A stretch of 64,000 bases of DNA, from the NCBI GenBank assembly GCA_965203265.1, contig CBDBBV010000002.1, positions 2,046,001 to 2,110,000 on the forward strand. Direction: 5' to 3'. The notes under the pieces were generated by a model. The model was given only the letters and a program-made list of their open reading frames with translations. It made no database searches and was not told the origin of the DNA. A program made the position numbers and the translations under genes. Source of the stretch: JAHRAW01 sp965203265 (GTDB lineage: Bacteria > Pseudomonadota > Gammaproteobacteria > Arenicellales > Poriferihabitantaceae). Shown piece by piece: positions 33,491 to 42,328 of this stretch (the first letter of the stretch is position 1; every line of letters begins with the position of its first letter).

Positions 33491-34580
33491 ATAATGCCAG
33501 AAACATTCTGGACTTTTGGCTGTCGGAAAAAGGGAAGCCGACATGCTGATTCAGCGTGTCGGCTTCCGCGTGCGCGGGATGTATCATGTTGCTTCTTTGG
33601 GAATGAAGGAGGCACACATGAGCCAGTCGACCGAAGTCAAACTCCGCGCCCTCGAAGTATGGCGCGAACACGACATTCACGCAACTATGACGGCCTTTCA
33701 GGTCAGTCGCAGCACGCTGTATGCGTGGCGCAAGGCGTATCAGCAGGGCGGCGTGGCGGCGCTCACCAATCGCACTACCAAGCCGCTTCGCGTGCGGCGG
33801 CGCAATTATCCGCGCGCCCTGATTGAGCAAATGCGAAAGTTGCGCCGCGAGTTTCCCAATATCGCCGGAGAAGCCCTGCGCGTGCATCTGGCTAAGTGGT
33901 GCGCGGAAAACAGGATGAAATGCCCAAGCGCTCGCACCCTCGGACGCATCATCGCCGACCAGCCGGATCGACTGCGCATCGCTCCGGCGAATATCACCCG
34001 CTACGGCCGGCTCAAAGCATTCACACGCCAGATAAAACAACGACTTAGCCGCGCCATCCGGCGCACCACCATCCCCGGCCGTTGCGTTGCCTTCGACACC
34101 ATTGTGCGGCACATAGATGGCGTGCGGCGATACCTGATCGTTGCCATCGACCACGCCACCCGCTTGTCTGTGGCCATCTGCCCCGAAAGCGCATCGAGTA
34201 AAAACGCCGCCCGATTCGCCGAATTGGTCGAAGCGATGTTTCCGTTTCCCATTGAGAACGTCCTGACCGACAACGGCTCGGAGTTCGCCGGGGCGTTCGA
34301 CCAGTTTGCGAAAGAAAGGGGCTGGACGCACGCATACACCTATCCGAGATCGCCTAAAATGAACGCCATCGTGGAACGCTTCAACCGCACCATTCAGGAG
34401 GATTTCGTGGATTACGAGGAAGACCTGCTACTCACCGACCGCGTTGCTTTCAACCAGCGCCTGTTGGATTACCTAGAAAAATACAACACCCGCCGCCCCC
34501 ACGCCTCACTGCAATTCCGCTCCCCCGTGCAGTTCCTCGCGGAAAACCATCCGGAGTCCAGAATGTATTGGCATCGTACA
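33490..34580 (+). mobile_element. Insertion sequence, DDE transposase type (IS481-like)
   Basis: About 1.09 kb. The left end carries ATAATGCCAGAAACATTCTG with ACATTCTGGAC at 33503-33513; the right end carries GTCCAGAATGT at 34556-34566, followed by ATTGGCATCG, giving imperfect terminal inverted repeats of about 24 bp. Precise outer borders and target duplication cannot be fixed because the left end lies against the shrunken copy. Traces of the same ends occur at 29.5 and 50.9 kb. Confidence 0.8.
33535..33565 (+). promoter_or_regulatory. Hairpin near the left end of the IS
   Basis: AAGCCGACA (33535-33543) pairs with TGTCGGCTT (33557-33565) and the inner TGCTG pairs with CAGCG, leaving an ATT loop. 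Such subterminal hairpins in IS left ends can block read-in transcription or translation of the transposase. A diverged copy of the same hairpin is present in the IS remnant at about 50.85-50.88 kb. Confidence 0.6.
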
Positions 34581-34652
34581 GGGCCTTGCCAATCTGCGCA
34601 AAATGGTTATAATCGCCCCCATCAATGCGAAATTGCTCGGCAAATCGCCTGA
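33618..34652 (+). CDS. IS481-like DDE transposase
   Basis: Transposase of the insertion sequence. ATG 33618 follows a GGAGG ribosome site and gives 344 residues. The N-terminus is a helix-turn-helix (HATMTAFQVSRSTLYAWRKAY). The integrase core shows the three acids: Asp in VAFDTIVRH, Asp in VLTDNGSEF and Glu in NAIVERFNRTIQEDF. The C-terminal end, after NTRRPHASLQFRSP, reads through the right inverted repeat and about 70 bp of flanking DNA before stopping, so the last 28 or so residues are probably not native. Catalytic residues are intact. Confidence 0.9.
   Translation: MSQSTEVKLRALEVWREHDIHATMTAFQVSRSTLYAWRKAYQQGGVAALTNRTTKPLRVRRRNYPRALIEQMRKLRREFPNIAGEALRVHLAKWCAENRMKCPSARTLGRIIADQPDRLRIAPANITRYGRLKAFTRQIKQRLSRAIRRTTIPGRCVAFDTIVRHIDGVRRYLIVAIDHATRLSVAICPESASSKNAARFAELVEAMFPFPIENVLTDNGSEFAGAFDQFAKERGWTHAYTYPRSPKMNAIVERFNRTIQEDFVDYEEDLLLTDRVAFNQRLLDYLEKYNTRRPHASLQFRSPVQFLAENHPESRMYWHRTGPCQSAQNGYNRPHQCEIARQIA
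34586..34613 (+). promoter_or_regulatory. Candidate sigma-70 promoter for the poly-C autotransporter
   Basis: TTGCCA at 34586-34591 and TATAAT at 34608-34613 are 16 bp apart. The site begins within a few bases of the right end of the IS. A GAGGA ribosome site at 34669-34673 and ATG at 34682 follow downstream, so this promoter would drive the reading frame that enters the poly-C tract. The petA upstream region carries a similar TATAATCGC box. Confidence 0.6.
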
Positions 34653-34681
34653 TCCCGCAACCCACTTTGAGGAATGTGACC

Positions 34682-34822
34682 ATGAAAATCCATAGCCGAA
34701 TCACCCGATCCACCGCCACCCACGCCGCCTCGGCCACCACCAACGCCGTTGCGAATGGGAATGCCAACCTGAACATCAGTCCGAACCCAAGCCCCCCCCC
34801 CCCCCCCCCCCCCCCCTACTAG
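34682..34822 (+). CDS. Short leader frame entering the poly-C tract (5' part of the phase-variable gene)
   Basis: ATG 34682 has a good ribosome site (GAGGA, 8 bases upstream) and a promoter further up. It encodes MKIHSRITRSTATHAAS and so on, then a run of eight prolines from the C-tract, and stops at TAG 34820-34822, giving 46 residues. The peptide itself has no recognisable domain. With one more C (26) or two fewer (23) in the tract, this frame would join the large autotransporter frame, which has no good start of its own. It is therefore read as the 5' end of that gene in an OFF state. Confidence 0.55.
   Translation: MKIHSRITRSTATHAASATTNAVANGNANLNISPNPSPPPPPPPPY
34792..34816 (+). repeat. 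Homopolymer of 25 C (contingency tract)
   Basis: Twenty-five consecutive C residues lie inside the start region of the autotransporter gene, between ATG 34682 and the signal peptide. Long G/C homopolymers vary in length by slipped-strand mispairing and act as ON/OFF switches in many host-associated bacteria. It is far longer than any other mononucleotide run noticed in this window. Read counts across it may be unreliable. Confidence 0.97.
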
Positions 34823-34932
34823 AATTTGATGCGGCGAGGCAAGATGCTCGCCGAATCTTTTCCCGAAAAATCCATTTCCCAAGCACCGCACGCGATAAAT
34901 CCCTCCGGCGATCAGTCAGCCTACCCGCCGCA

Positions 34933-37900
34933 TTGCTGGCCGTGGCGCTTGCCCTGCTCGCCAACACACCTGCCGCCGCCCAGTCGTCAACCGACGCCAC
35001 GCTGAGCGCCCTGACTGCCTCGAGTAGCACCAGCGCGGCGGGCACTTTCTCGGCGCTCACCCTGTCCCCTTCCACCTTCGCCGCCACCACCGTCGAGTAC
35101 TCGGCATTGGTGGCGAACTCGATCTCCCATGTCAAACTGACGCCGACGGTGAACCAGTCCAACGCCACCGTGAAGGTGGGCAAGAGCGCCCCCTTGACGG
35201 CGGTGAGCAGTGGCTCGGATAGCGCCGCCATCGAGTTGGCGGAAGGGGCGAACGCGATCATTGTGGAGGTTACCGCACAGGACACCACAACCACCAAGAC
35301 CTACATGGTGCGCATCACCCGACAAAACGCCAACGGCCAGCCGATTTGGGCGGCTACGCTGACGGTGGGGGAGCTGTCGTCTGTCCTGTTCGGTTGCACT
35401 GACTCTCAGACCGCTATCCGATGCACCGACACAGCAAGACTGACGAACAATACGATCAACTTTAACAGTGCGACACGCAACGTCACAGGCATCGTAATTG
35501 CCGGCACCAACTTTGAGTTCTCTCTCAATCCGGAGCCGAGCGCCGCCTTGCGGGAGTACTCGTTGCATGTGGGCGGCGAGAGTTTCCCCTTGCATACGGA
35601 AACGGGCGCGACCGCTACGTGGGACATCACGCAGACATGGAGCGCGGGGCAGGTATTGCCGGTAACGCTCCAACGCTCGGCGGCAGTCGCCCCCGGCGGC
35701 GCGCCCACCGAACTCTTGCTTGAACAGAATCCCGGCAAGTTAATCGCCTTCTGGACTGCGCCGACAGACACCGGATCGCGTGCGCTCAGCGGCTACGATG
35801 TGCAGTATAAGTTGACGAGCGCCGCGAATCAGACCGCGACCACGGCGGGCGATCCGTCCACCGGTTGGGTGGACGCCGCCCACACCGGCACCACGGCGAG
35901 CGGGGAGGTCACGGGACTCACCGACGACACATCCTACGATGTGCGGGTGCGGGCGGTGAACGAGGGCGGCGGCGGCCCGTGGGTTACGGGTACGGGTACG
36001 CCGGGGCGCACCCTGTGGTCGGCGACGCTGACCGTTGTGGACATTGGAACGGACGGTTTGGGTTGCGCTGGTGGAGCTGTGGCTCTCACCTGTACGGACG
36101 GTGACAACGGGTTGACCGAATCGAAGCCCGTGATTGATGGCGCTTTTGCGACGATTGTGAAAGTCGCCCTCAACAACGGCACCCTGACCGTGGGGTTCTC
36201 TATTGCCCCCAGCACCAAACTGAAACTCTACTCGTTCCATGTCGGCACCACCGCCTTCGCCTTGTCGAGCGCCACGATCAGCGGTAGAGAACTGGTCTGG
36301 TCGAACACCGGCCTGACCTGGACCGAAGGCAACGCAGTGTCCGTCAGCCTACGATTGCCGCAATCGGTAACTCTCCCGGAACCCCCCTCGGTATCCCTCT
36401 CGGCCGTGCCGAGCACGGTAACCGAGGGTCAGTCGGTAACCATAACGGCCACCCTGTCGGCGGCGCTGACTGCCAATGCCGATGTGGTTATCCCGCTAAC
36501 GCTGACTGCCGGTAGCGGCACCGATTCCGGCGATTACGGCACGCTGGCGAGCATCACCATCCCAAGCGGCCAAACGACCGGCACGGGCACCATCACCACC
36601 ACGCGGGACGCCAATGTCGGCACCAAAACCTTCACGGTTTCCCTCGGCAACCTGCCCGCCACGGTAACTGCCGGCAGCCCCAATTTGGTAACCATAACCA
36701 TCACCGAAGCCGGCGCCCCGGCAACCCCCACGGTGTCGCTGTCGGTTACCCCCAATCCGGTGCGCGAGGGGAATTCGGTAACGGTAACGCTGACTTTGTC
36801 GCCGCCGCTGACGACCGGCGATGCGTCCATTCCGATTATCCTGACTGCCGGTAGCGGCATTGAGACCGGCGATTACGGCACCTTGTCGAGCATCACCATC
36901 CCAAGCGGCCAAACCACCGGCACGGGCACCATCACCACCAGTAACGACAACGATAATACGGATGGAACCTTCACAGTGGCAATCGGCACGCCGCCGACCG
37001 GCGTGTCCTTGGGCAGTCCGAGTTCGCGGGTGGTTACCATAGACGACAAAGACCCAAGAACCCTGACCCTCTTGGCAGATACCAAGCCCACCCTGCAAGT
37101 GAGTCCGGGCGACACGGCGACGATCACGGCGGCCATTGACGAAGAAGCGCCCGCCGATACCGTGGTAACGCTGAACGAGCCTTCGAGCGACTATACCCTC
37201 GCGCCACGCACCCTCACCATCACCAGCGGCGACACGAACAGCACCGCCGCCATCCTCACGGTGAGCGAGGATGTTGACATCGGCACCAAAATCGAAATCA
37301 CGGCGATCAACCCCATGAGCGGCAACTACAGCCTGACCTACGACCCCCTCATAATCGAAGTCGTATCGCCGCTACAAGCCGAGCAGTTACACCGCACCGC
37401 CCTACCCGAAATAGCGCGCGCCGTGGCCGGACGGGTAACCGGCGCCATTTCCGCGCGGGTTGGGCAAGTGCTAAATGGGAGCGGGAGCGGCACCACCGCC
37501 TCGGCCAATCTCGGCGGCCAGAGTTCCCTCGCGGGCGCCTTGAAAACTCATGCACCGGGCTTGATCAACGAAAACCGCCCCGTTCGCGACCTGTTGCACG
37601 GCAGCAACTTCGTCCTGCCGTTTCACACCGAAAGTAGTCGCGCAGACGGCGTGCACAAGACCTCCATGTGGGGCAGTGGCGAATACCGCAACCTCTCCGG
37701 CGAAAACGACGGGTTGGAATTCGACGGCAACCTGCACGGCGCGCAAATCGGCGTAGACAGCATACTGCGGGAAAACTTGTTGGCCGGCCTAGCCCTATCG
37801 TGGAGCGAGGGCGAGTTCGACTACCAAGACACCGGCGAAGGCGGCGGTGGCCAGGGCGATTACGAGATCGATATACAAGCCATCCACCCCTACCTCGGCT

Positions 37901-38760
37901 GGCGTTCAGGCGCGCTGAGTTGGTGGGCCACCGCCGGTTACGGCAGCGGCGAAGTGGAAATCACCCCCGAAGGCAGCGCGGCCACATCCAGCGATGTGAA
38001 CCTACGCACAATCGGCACCGGCGGTAGCGGCCTGTTGTGGTCGAGCGGCACCGCCAGCGTGCGCCTCAAGGGAGAATTCACGCAAACCGAGATGGAGGTA
38101 GAAAAAAGCGAACAAACCGCCGCCCTCACGGTAGACGCCACCCTAATGCGCCTAGCCGCCGAAGCAAGCCGCACGCGCAGTTTGGCGGGCGGCGGCCACC
38201 TTTCCCCAACCCTCTCCCTCGGAATGCGCCACGACGGCGGAGACGGCCACACCGGCGCGGGCGCGGAAATCACCACCGGCGTGCACTACACCAACCCGCA
38301 AACCGGCATAAACGCCTCCGCCACAGCGCACGCCCTTGTCGGCCGCAACGACTACGAGGAATGGGGCATCCAAGCCACCCTACGCAACTCCCCCGGCGCC
38401 GATGGCCAGGGCCTGTCCTTCGTGATGAGCCCCGGCTACGGCAATAACGGCGGCGGCGTGAACAGTACCGGCCAAATCTGGTCGAACGGCCTGCGCGGGG
38501 ATGCTTCTCCGGCCACCAACGACCCAAGCGGACGGCTGGAAATACGCTTGGGCTACGGCCTATCGGCCCCCGGCGAACAAAACGGCCTGTTGACTCCGTG
38601 GAGCGGCCTGACCTTGCAAGAAAACGGCAAACTGTATCGCTTGGGCTTGGATTGGTCCTCCGGCGGCCAATTCACCCTGCGCCTACACGGAGAACGCCGC
38701 GAAAATGAAAACGCGGATACCGACCACGCGGTCTTGCTACGGGGAGAGGCGCGTTTCTGA
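34933..38760 (+). CDS. Large autotransporter with adhesin-like repeats, probably phase variable
   Basis: Surface protein of at least 1275 residues. The frame is open from the C-tract (34816) to 38760 but holds no ATG or GTG before the hydrophobic signal core (PAALLAVALALLANTPAAAQ); the coordinate given is the first TTG. Upstream in frame are basic residues (DKSLRRSVS) that would form the signal n-region. The passenger has a cadherin-like beta-sandwich (TDATLSALTASS, about residues 20-130), a fibronectin type III-like domain (about 255-350), and two Calx-beta-like repeats with SLSAVPSTVTEGQSVTITATL and the recurring SITIPSGQTTGTGTITT. The last 270 or so residues form an autotransporter beta-barrel ending in GEARF, with the terminal Phe of outer-membrane proteins. 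Confidence 0.85.
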   Translation: MLAVALALLANTPAAAQSSTDATLSALTASSSTSAAGTFSALTLSPSTFAATTVEYSALVANSISHVKLTPTVNQSNATVKVGKSAPLTAVSSGSDSAAIELAEGANAIIVEVTAQDTTTTKTYMVRITRQNANGQPIWAATLTVGELSSVLFGCTDSQTAIRCTDTARLTNNTINFNSATRNVTGIVIAGTNFEFSLNPEPSAALREYSLHVGGESFPLHTETGATATWDITQTWSAGQVLPVTLQRSAAVAPGGAPTELLLEQNPGKLIAFWTAPTDTGSRALSGYDVQYKLTSAANQTATTAGDPSTGWVDAAHTGTTASGEVTGLTDDTSYDVRVRAVNEGGGGPWVTGTGTPGRTLWSATLTVVDIGTDGLGCAGGAVALTCTDGDNGLTESKPVIDGAFATIVKVALNNGTLTVGFSIAPSTKLKLYSFHVGTTAFALSSATISGRELVWSNTGLTWTEGNAVSVSLRLPQSVTLPEPPSVSLSAVPSTVTEGQSVTITATLSAALTANADVVIPLTLTAGSGTDSGDYGTLASITIPSGQTTGTGTITTTRDANVGTKTFTVSLGNLPATVTAGSPNLVTITITEAGAPATPTVSLSVTPNPVREGNSVTVTLTLSPPLTTGDASIPIILTAGSGIETGDYGTLSSITIPSGQTTGTGTITTSNDNDNTDGTFTVAIGTPPTGVSLGSPSSRVVTIDDKDPRTLTLLADTKPTLQVSPGDTATITAAIDEEAPADTVVTLNEPSSDYTLAPRTLTITSGDTNSTAAILTVSEDVDIGTKIEITAINPMSGNYSLTYDPLIIEVVSPLQAEQLHRTALPEIARAVAGRVTGAISARVGQVLNGSGSGTTASANLGGQSSLAGALKTHAPGLINENRPVRDLLHGSNFVLPFHTESSRADGVHKTSMWGSGEYRNLSGENDGLEFDGNLHGAQIGVDSILRENLLAGLALSWSEGEFDYQDTGEGGGGQGDYEIDIQAIHPYLGWRSGALSWWATAGYGSGEVEITPEGSAATSSDVNLRTIGTGGSGLLWSSGTASVRLKGEFTQTEMEVEKSEQTAALTVDATLMRLAAEASRTRSLAGGGHLSPTLSLGMRHDGGDGHTGAGAEITTGVHYTNPQTGINASATAHALVGRNDYEEWGIQATLRNSPGADGQGLSFVMSPGYGNNGGGVNSTGQIWSNGLRGDASPATNDPSGRLEIRLGYGLSAPGEQNGLLTPWSGLTLQENGKLYRLGLDWSSGGQFTLRLHGERRENENADTDHAVLLRGEARF

Positions 38761-38831
38761 TCGAGATCAGTTACGGACGGCGGGCGACTTGATTTGGCTA
38801 CGCCCGCCATCCCATTCCGCACCTTTGCTCA

Positions 38832-38873
38832 GGGCGGCGGCGATTTCCTCAAGGCACCGCCGCCCCTTTTTTT
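38832..38873 (+). terminator. Intrinsic terminator after the autotransporter gene
   Basis: GGGCGGCGG (38832-38840) pairs perfectly with CCGCCGCCC (38857-38865) around a 16-base loop, and a run of seven T follows. It lies 71 bp after the stop codon and points along the plus strand, so it should end the autotransporter transcript before petABC. Confidence 0.88.
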
Positions 38874-38954
38874 CTCCATGCCCGCTAGCCGATGGATCGC
38901 AAACGCCGCCGTCAGGTGGTCGGGCGGGGGGATGTACCGGCAGCGTACACGACC

Positions 38955-38983
38955 GTGTTCCCCCATTTCGATTTTGCTATAAT
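38955..38983 (+). promoter_or_regulatory. Candidate promoter of petABC
   Basis: TATAAT at 38978-38983 is preceded by TG one base away (TGCTATAAT), an extended -10 element. The -35 position, 17 bases upstream, holds only a weak GTGTTC. It lies 57 bp before the petA start and after the terminator at 38.85 kb, in an otherwise gene-free stretch of about 280 bp. Confidence 0.55.
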
Positions 38984-39039
38984 CGCGCGCCTTCGGCGGT
39001 GCGCCGAGCAGGCATTTCCCATTAGCAGAGATTGATACG

Positions 39040-39624
39040 ATGAGCGACGATCAGGTGGATAACAAGCGCCGTCGCCTGTTGACGGCGGCGACCACCGGAA
39101 TGGGGTTGGCCGGAACCACGGGCATGCTGGTTCCCTTTGCCGGCAGCATGGTGCCCAGCGAAAGAGCCAAGGCGGCCGGAGCGCCGGTCAAGGTGGACAT
39201 CAGCGAAATCGCGCCGGGCCAGCAGATAACCGTGGAATGGCGCGGCAAGCCGGTGTGGATCATCGGCCGCTCCGAAGAGGCGCTGGCGTCCCTGTCGGCG
39301 CAGGATGGGGAGGCGTTGCTGGCCGACCCGAATTCGCAAGTGGATCAGCAGCCGGACTACGCCAAGAACGAATACCGCTCGATCAAGCGCGAGGTGCTGG
39401 TGCTGGTGGGCATCTGCACCCATCTGGGCTGCTCCCCCAAATACCTGCCCGAAGAGGCGACGCAGGCTTCCGGCGCCTTCCTGTGCGCCTGCCACGGCTC
39501 GCGTTTCGATCTGGCCGGGCGGGTGCACCGCAATGTACCGGCGCCGACCAATCTGGTGGTGCCGCCGCACCGATACCTGTCCGATAGCGTCATCCTGATC
39601 GGCGAAGACGAGGAGGTTGCCTGA
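39040..39624 (+). CDS. petA: Ubiquinol-cytochrome c reductase, Rieske iron-sulfur subunit
   Basis: Rieske [2Fe-2S] subunit of the bc1 complex, 194 residues. The N-terminus has a twin-arginine type segment (KRRRLLTAATTGMGLAG) leading into a single membrane anchor. Cluster ligands are in CTHLGCSP and CACHGSRFD (two Cys, two His, with the extra disulfide cysteines). Its stop TGA overlaps the petB ATG by one base. Confidence 0.97.
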   Translation: MSDDQVDNKRRRLLTAATTGMGLAGTTGMLVPFAGSMVPSERAKAAGAPVKVDISEIAPGQQITVEWRGKPVWIIGRSEEALASLSAQDGEALLADPNSQVDQQPDYAKNEYRSIKREVLVLVGICTHLGCSPKYLPEEATQASGAFLCACHGSRFDLAGRVHRNVPAPTNLVVPPHRYLSDSVILIGEDEEVA

Positions 39625-40853
39625 TGAGTTTCATGAACTGGCTCGACGCGCGCTTCCCCGCCACCAAGGTGGTAAAGGAGCACCTGTCCGAATACTACGC
39701 GCCGAGGAATTTCAATTTCTGGTACTTCTTCGGCAGTCTGGCGTTGTTGATGTTGGTGTTGCAGATCGTAACCGGCGTGCTACTGGCGATGAACTACAAG
39801 GCGGACGCGGACGCCGCATTCGCCTCGGTGGAGTACATCATGCGGGATGTCTGGGGCGGCTGGTTCGTCCGCTACATGCATTCCACCGGCGCATCGTTCT
39901 TCTTCATCGTCGTCTATCTGCACATGTTTCGCGGGCTGCTGTACGGCTCCTACCGAAGTCCGCGAGAATTGCTGTGGATTTTCGGCATGGTCATCTATGT
40001 CGCCATGATGGCCACCGCGTTTTTCGGCTACCTGCTGCCCTGGGGACAAATGTCCTATTGGGGCGCGCAGGTCATCGTCAACCTGTTCGACACCATCCCG
40101 TGGATCGGGCCGACTTTATCCGAGTGGATTCGCGGCGACTATGTCATCTCCGATATCACCCTGAATCGCTTCTACGCCCTCCATTATCTGGTGCCGTTTC
40201 TGCTGGTGGGCTTGGTGTTTCTGCACATAGTCGCGCTGCACAAGGTCGGCTCCAACAATCCGGACGGCGTGGAAATCAAGGAGGGACCCAAGGGCAACAA
40301 ATGGAGCAAGGACGCGCCGGCGGACGGCATCCCCTTCCATCCCTACTACTCGGTCAAGGACACTCTGGGCATGGTGGTGTTTCTGGCGTCGTTCTTTGCC
40401 GTGGTGTTCTTCATGCCGGAGATGGGCGGCTATTTCATCGAGCAGCCGAATTTCGAGCCGGCCAACCCGCTGAAGACTCCCGACCACATCGCGCCGGTGT
40501 GGTACTTCACCCCGTACTACGCCATTCTGCGGGCGGTGCCGAGTTTTGCCGGCACGCAGGTGTGGGGGGTTCTAGCGATGTTTGCCGCCCTCGTGGTGTT
40601 CTTCCTGCTGCCCTGGCTCGATCGTAGCCCGGTCAAATCCATGCGCTACAAGGGGTGGATCTGCAAGCTGTTTCTCGCCGCATTCACCATTTCCTTCCTC
40701 GTGCTTGGCTGGCTCGGCACCCAGCCGCCGACCCCCCGGCTGACCTTGCTGGCGCAGATTTTCACGGTGGTGTATTTCGCCTATTTCCTGCTCATGCCGT
40801 TCTACAGCAAAATCGACAAGGCCAAGTCGCCGCCGCTCAGGGTGACGGAATGA
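39624..40853 (+). CDS. petB: Ubiquinol-cytochrome c reductase, cytochrome b
   Basis: Full-length bacterial cytochrome b, 409 residues with eight membrane helices. Heme-ligand histidines lie in RYMHSTGASFFFIVVYLHMFR and in HYLVPFLLVGLVFLHIVALH; the Qo-site PEWY equivalent is not in its usual form, the matching region reading HIAPVWYFTPYYAILR (PVWY), as seen in several proteobacteria. It overlaps petA by 1 bp and petC by 4 bp. Confidence 0.96.
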   Translation: MSFMNWLDARFPATKVVKEHLSEYYAPRNFNFWYFFGSLALLMLVLQIVTGVLLAMNYKADADAAFASVEYIMRDVWGGWFVRYMHSTGASFFFIVVYLHMFRGLLYGSYRSPRELLWIFGMVIYVAMMATAFFGYLLPWGQMSYWGAQVIVNLFDTIPWIGPTLSEWIRGDYVISDITLNRFYALHYLVPFLLVGLVFLHIVALHKVGSNNPDGVEIKEGPKGNKWSKDAPADGIPFHPYYSVKDTLGMVVFLASFFAVVFFMPEMGGYFIEQPNFEPANPLKTPDHIAPVWYFTPYYAILRAVPSFAGTQVWGVLAMFAALVVFFLLPWLDRSPVKSMRYKGWICKLFLAAFTISFLVLGWLGTQPPTPRLTLLAQIFTVVYFAYFLLMPFYSKIDKAKSPPLRVTE

Positions 40854-41629
40854 AGCGCAGTTTGACCACTGTCGGCGCGCTGGCGATCGCCCTTTTTTCG
40901 GCCATATCCGTTGCACCTGTGCTGGCCGCCACCGCTACCGCAACCGGCAAGATGGCGCTGGCGCCATTCGAGGCTTCGCTGAAGGACAAGTTGTCGTTGC
41001 AGCGCGGCGCCAAATTGTTCGTCAACTACTGCCTGTCGTGCCACAGCGCCAAGTTCATGCGCTACAACCGCATGGCGAAGGACTTGGAGATACCGCCCCA
41101 TCTGGTCGAGCGCGACATGATGTACGCCGGTGAAAAAATCGGCGACCCGATGGAAACCGCCATGCCGGCCGAGGCCGCGCGCGAATGGTTCGGCGTGGCG
41201 CCGCCGGACTTGTCTCTGAGCGCCCGATTGCGCGGCCCCGAATGGCTGTACAACTATTTCCTCGCCTTCTATCTCGACGAGAATTCCCCCAGCGGCTGGA
41301 ACAACGCGGTGTTCGAGAATGTCGCCATGCCGCACGCCATGTACGAATTGCAGGGTATCCAACGGGCGGTTTTCCGCAGCGAAACCGACGCCGACGGCAC
41401 TGAGCGCGAGGTGCTGGATCACTTCGAGCCGGTTACATCGGGCAAGATGACCACCGCAGAATACCAGCGTGCGGCGCGCGACCTGACCAATTTTCTCGTC
41501 TATATGGGAGAACCGGCGAAACTGGTGCGCGTCAAGTACGGCATCTGGGTGATGGTATTCATGGGAGTCTTCGCGGTTCTCGCCTATCTGCTGAAAAAGG
41601 AATACTGGCGCGACCTCCGCCGGGACTGA
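40850..41629 (+). CDS. petC: Ubiquinol-cytochrome c reductase, cytochrome c1
   Basis: Membrane-anchored c-type cytochrome, 259 residues from ATG 40850 (overlapping the petB stop as ATGA). A signal peptide (LTTVGALAIALFSAISVAPVLA) is followed by the heme motif CLSCH, and the axial methionine is probably in NVAMPHAMYEL. A C-terminal helix (IWVMVFMGVFAVLAYLL) anchors it to the inner membrane with the heme domain in the periplasm. Confidence 0.96.
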   Translation: MKRSLTTVGALAIALFSAISVAPVLAATATATGKMALAPFEASLKDKLSLQRGAKLFVNYCLSCHSAKFMRYNRMAKDLEIPPHLVERDMMYAGEKIGDPMETAMPAEAAREWFGVAPPDLSLSARLRGPEWLYNYFLAFYLDENSPSGWNNAVFENVAMPHAMYELQGIQRAVFRSETDADGTEREVLDHFEPVTSGKMTTAEYQRAARDLTNFLVYMGEPAKLVRVKYGIWVMVFMGVFAVLAYLLKKEYWRDLRRD

Positions 41630-41661
41630 TCAACCGACCAACCGACTTTTGCACTGTTGCC

Positions 41662-42318
41662 ATGGCACTTATCACTCCGAACGACTCCAACGACGACCTG
41701 ATCGCATCGCGCCATCCGACCATGACCCTGCTGTCGGGGCAAGTGTGCGTGTTCAGCCACTGCTGCCGCATCGTGCTGCTGGAAAAGGATGTCGAACGCA
41801 GCATCGAATATGTATCGGCGCACGACCATCCGGCGAAGCTCGGCGAGCTCAACCCATATGGCGAGACCCCGACCCTGCGCGATCGCGACCTCACCTTGTA
41901 CGAAACATCGGTCATCGCCGAGTATCTCGACGAGCGTTTCCCCCATCCGCCGTTGATGCCGGTCGATCCCATCAATCGCGCCAAGACGCGGCTGATGATC
42001 GCGCGCCTGACTCGCGATTGGCTGAGAGAGATCAGCCAGCTCGAGGCGCAAGGCACGCTGAAGCTGCCGAGTACCCTCGCCCGCAGCGTCCGCGACGGCC
42101 TGCTGGCAATTTCCCCGCTGTTTTCCCGTCATGTATTTTTCCTGAGCGACGACTTCAATCTGGCGGATGCGTATATCGCGCCGCTGTTGTGGCGGCTGCC
42201 GGCATTCGGCATCGAGCTGCCGAAACAGGCGGCGCCGCTGTTGAAATACGCCGACAGAATGTTCCAGCGGCCGGCCTTCGCCGGCAGCCTGAGCCCGCAG
42301 GAAGCCGACCTTCGCTGA
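41662..42318 (+). CDS. sspA: Stringent starvation protein A
   Basis: GST-fold RNA-polymerase-associated regulator, 218 residues. The N-terminal thioredoxin-like domain has VCVFSHCCRIVLLEKDVE and NPYGETPTLRDRDLTLYETSVIAEYLDERFPHPPLMP, both typical of SspA, which lacks GST activity. It follows petC by 32 bp and precedes sspB, the standard petABC-sspAB order in gammaproteobacteria. Confidence 0.95.
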   Translation: MALITPNDSNDDLIASRHPTMTLLSGQVCVFSHCCRIVLLEKDVERSIEYVSAHDHPAKLGELNPYGETPTLRDRDLTLYETSVIAEYLDERFPHPPLMPVDPINRAKTRLMIARLTRDWLREISQLEAQGTLKLPSTLARSVRDGLLAISPLFSRHVFFLSDDFNLADAYIAPLLWRLPAFGIELPKQAAPLLKYADRMFQRPAFAGSLSPQEADLR

Positions 42319-42328
42319 CGCCGCCGCG

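Noticed and set aside
33030..34331. Minus-strand frame of 433 codons across the IS
   Set aside because: It lies opposite the transposase gene and its deleted copy and shows no domain; the plus-strand transposase has all catalytic residues.
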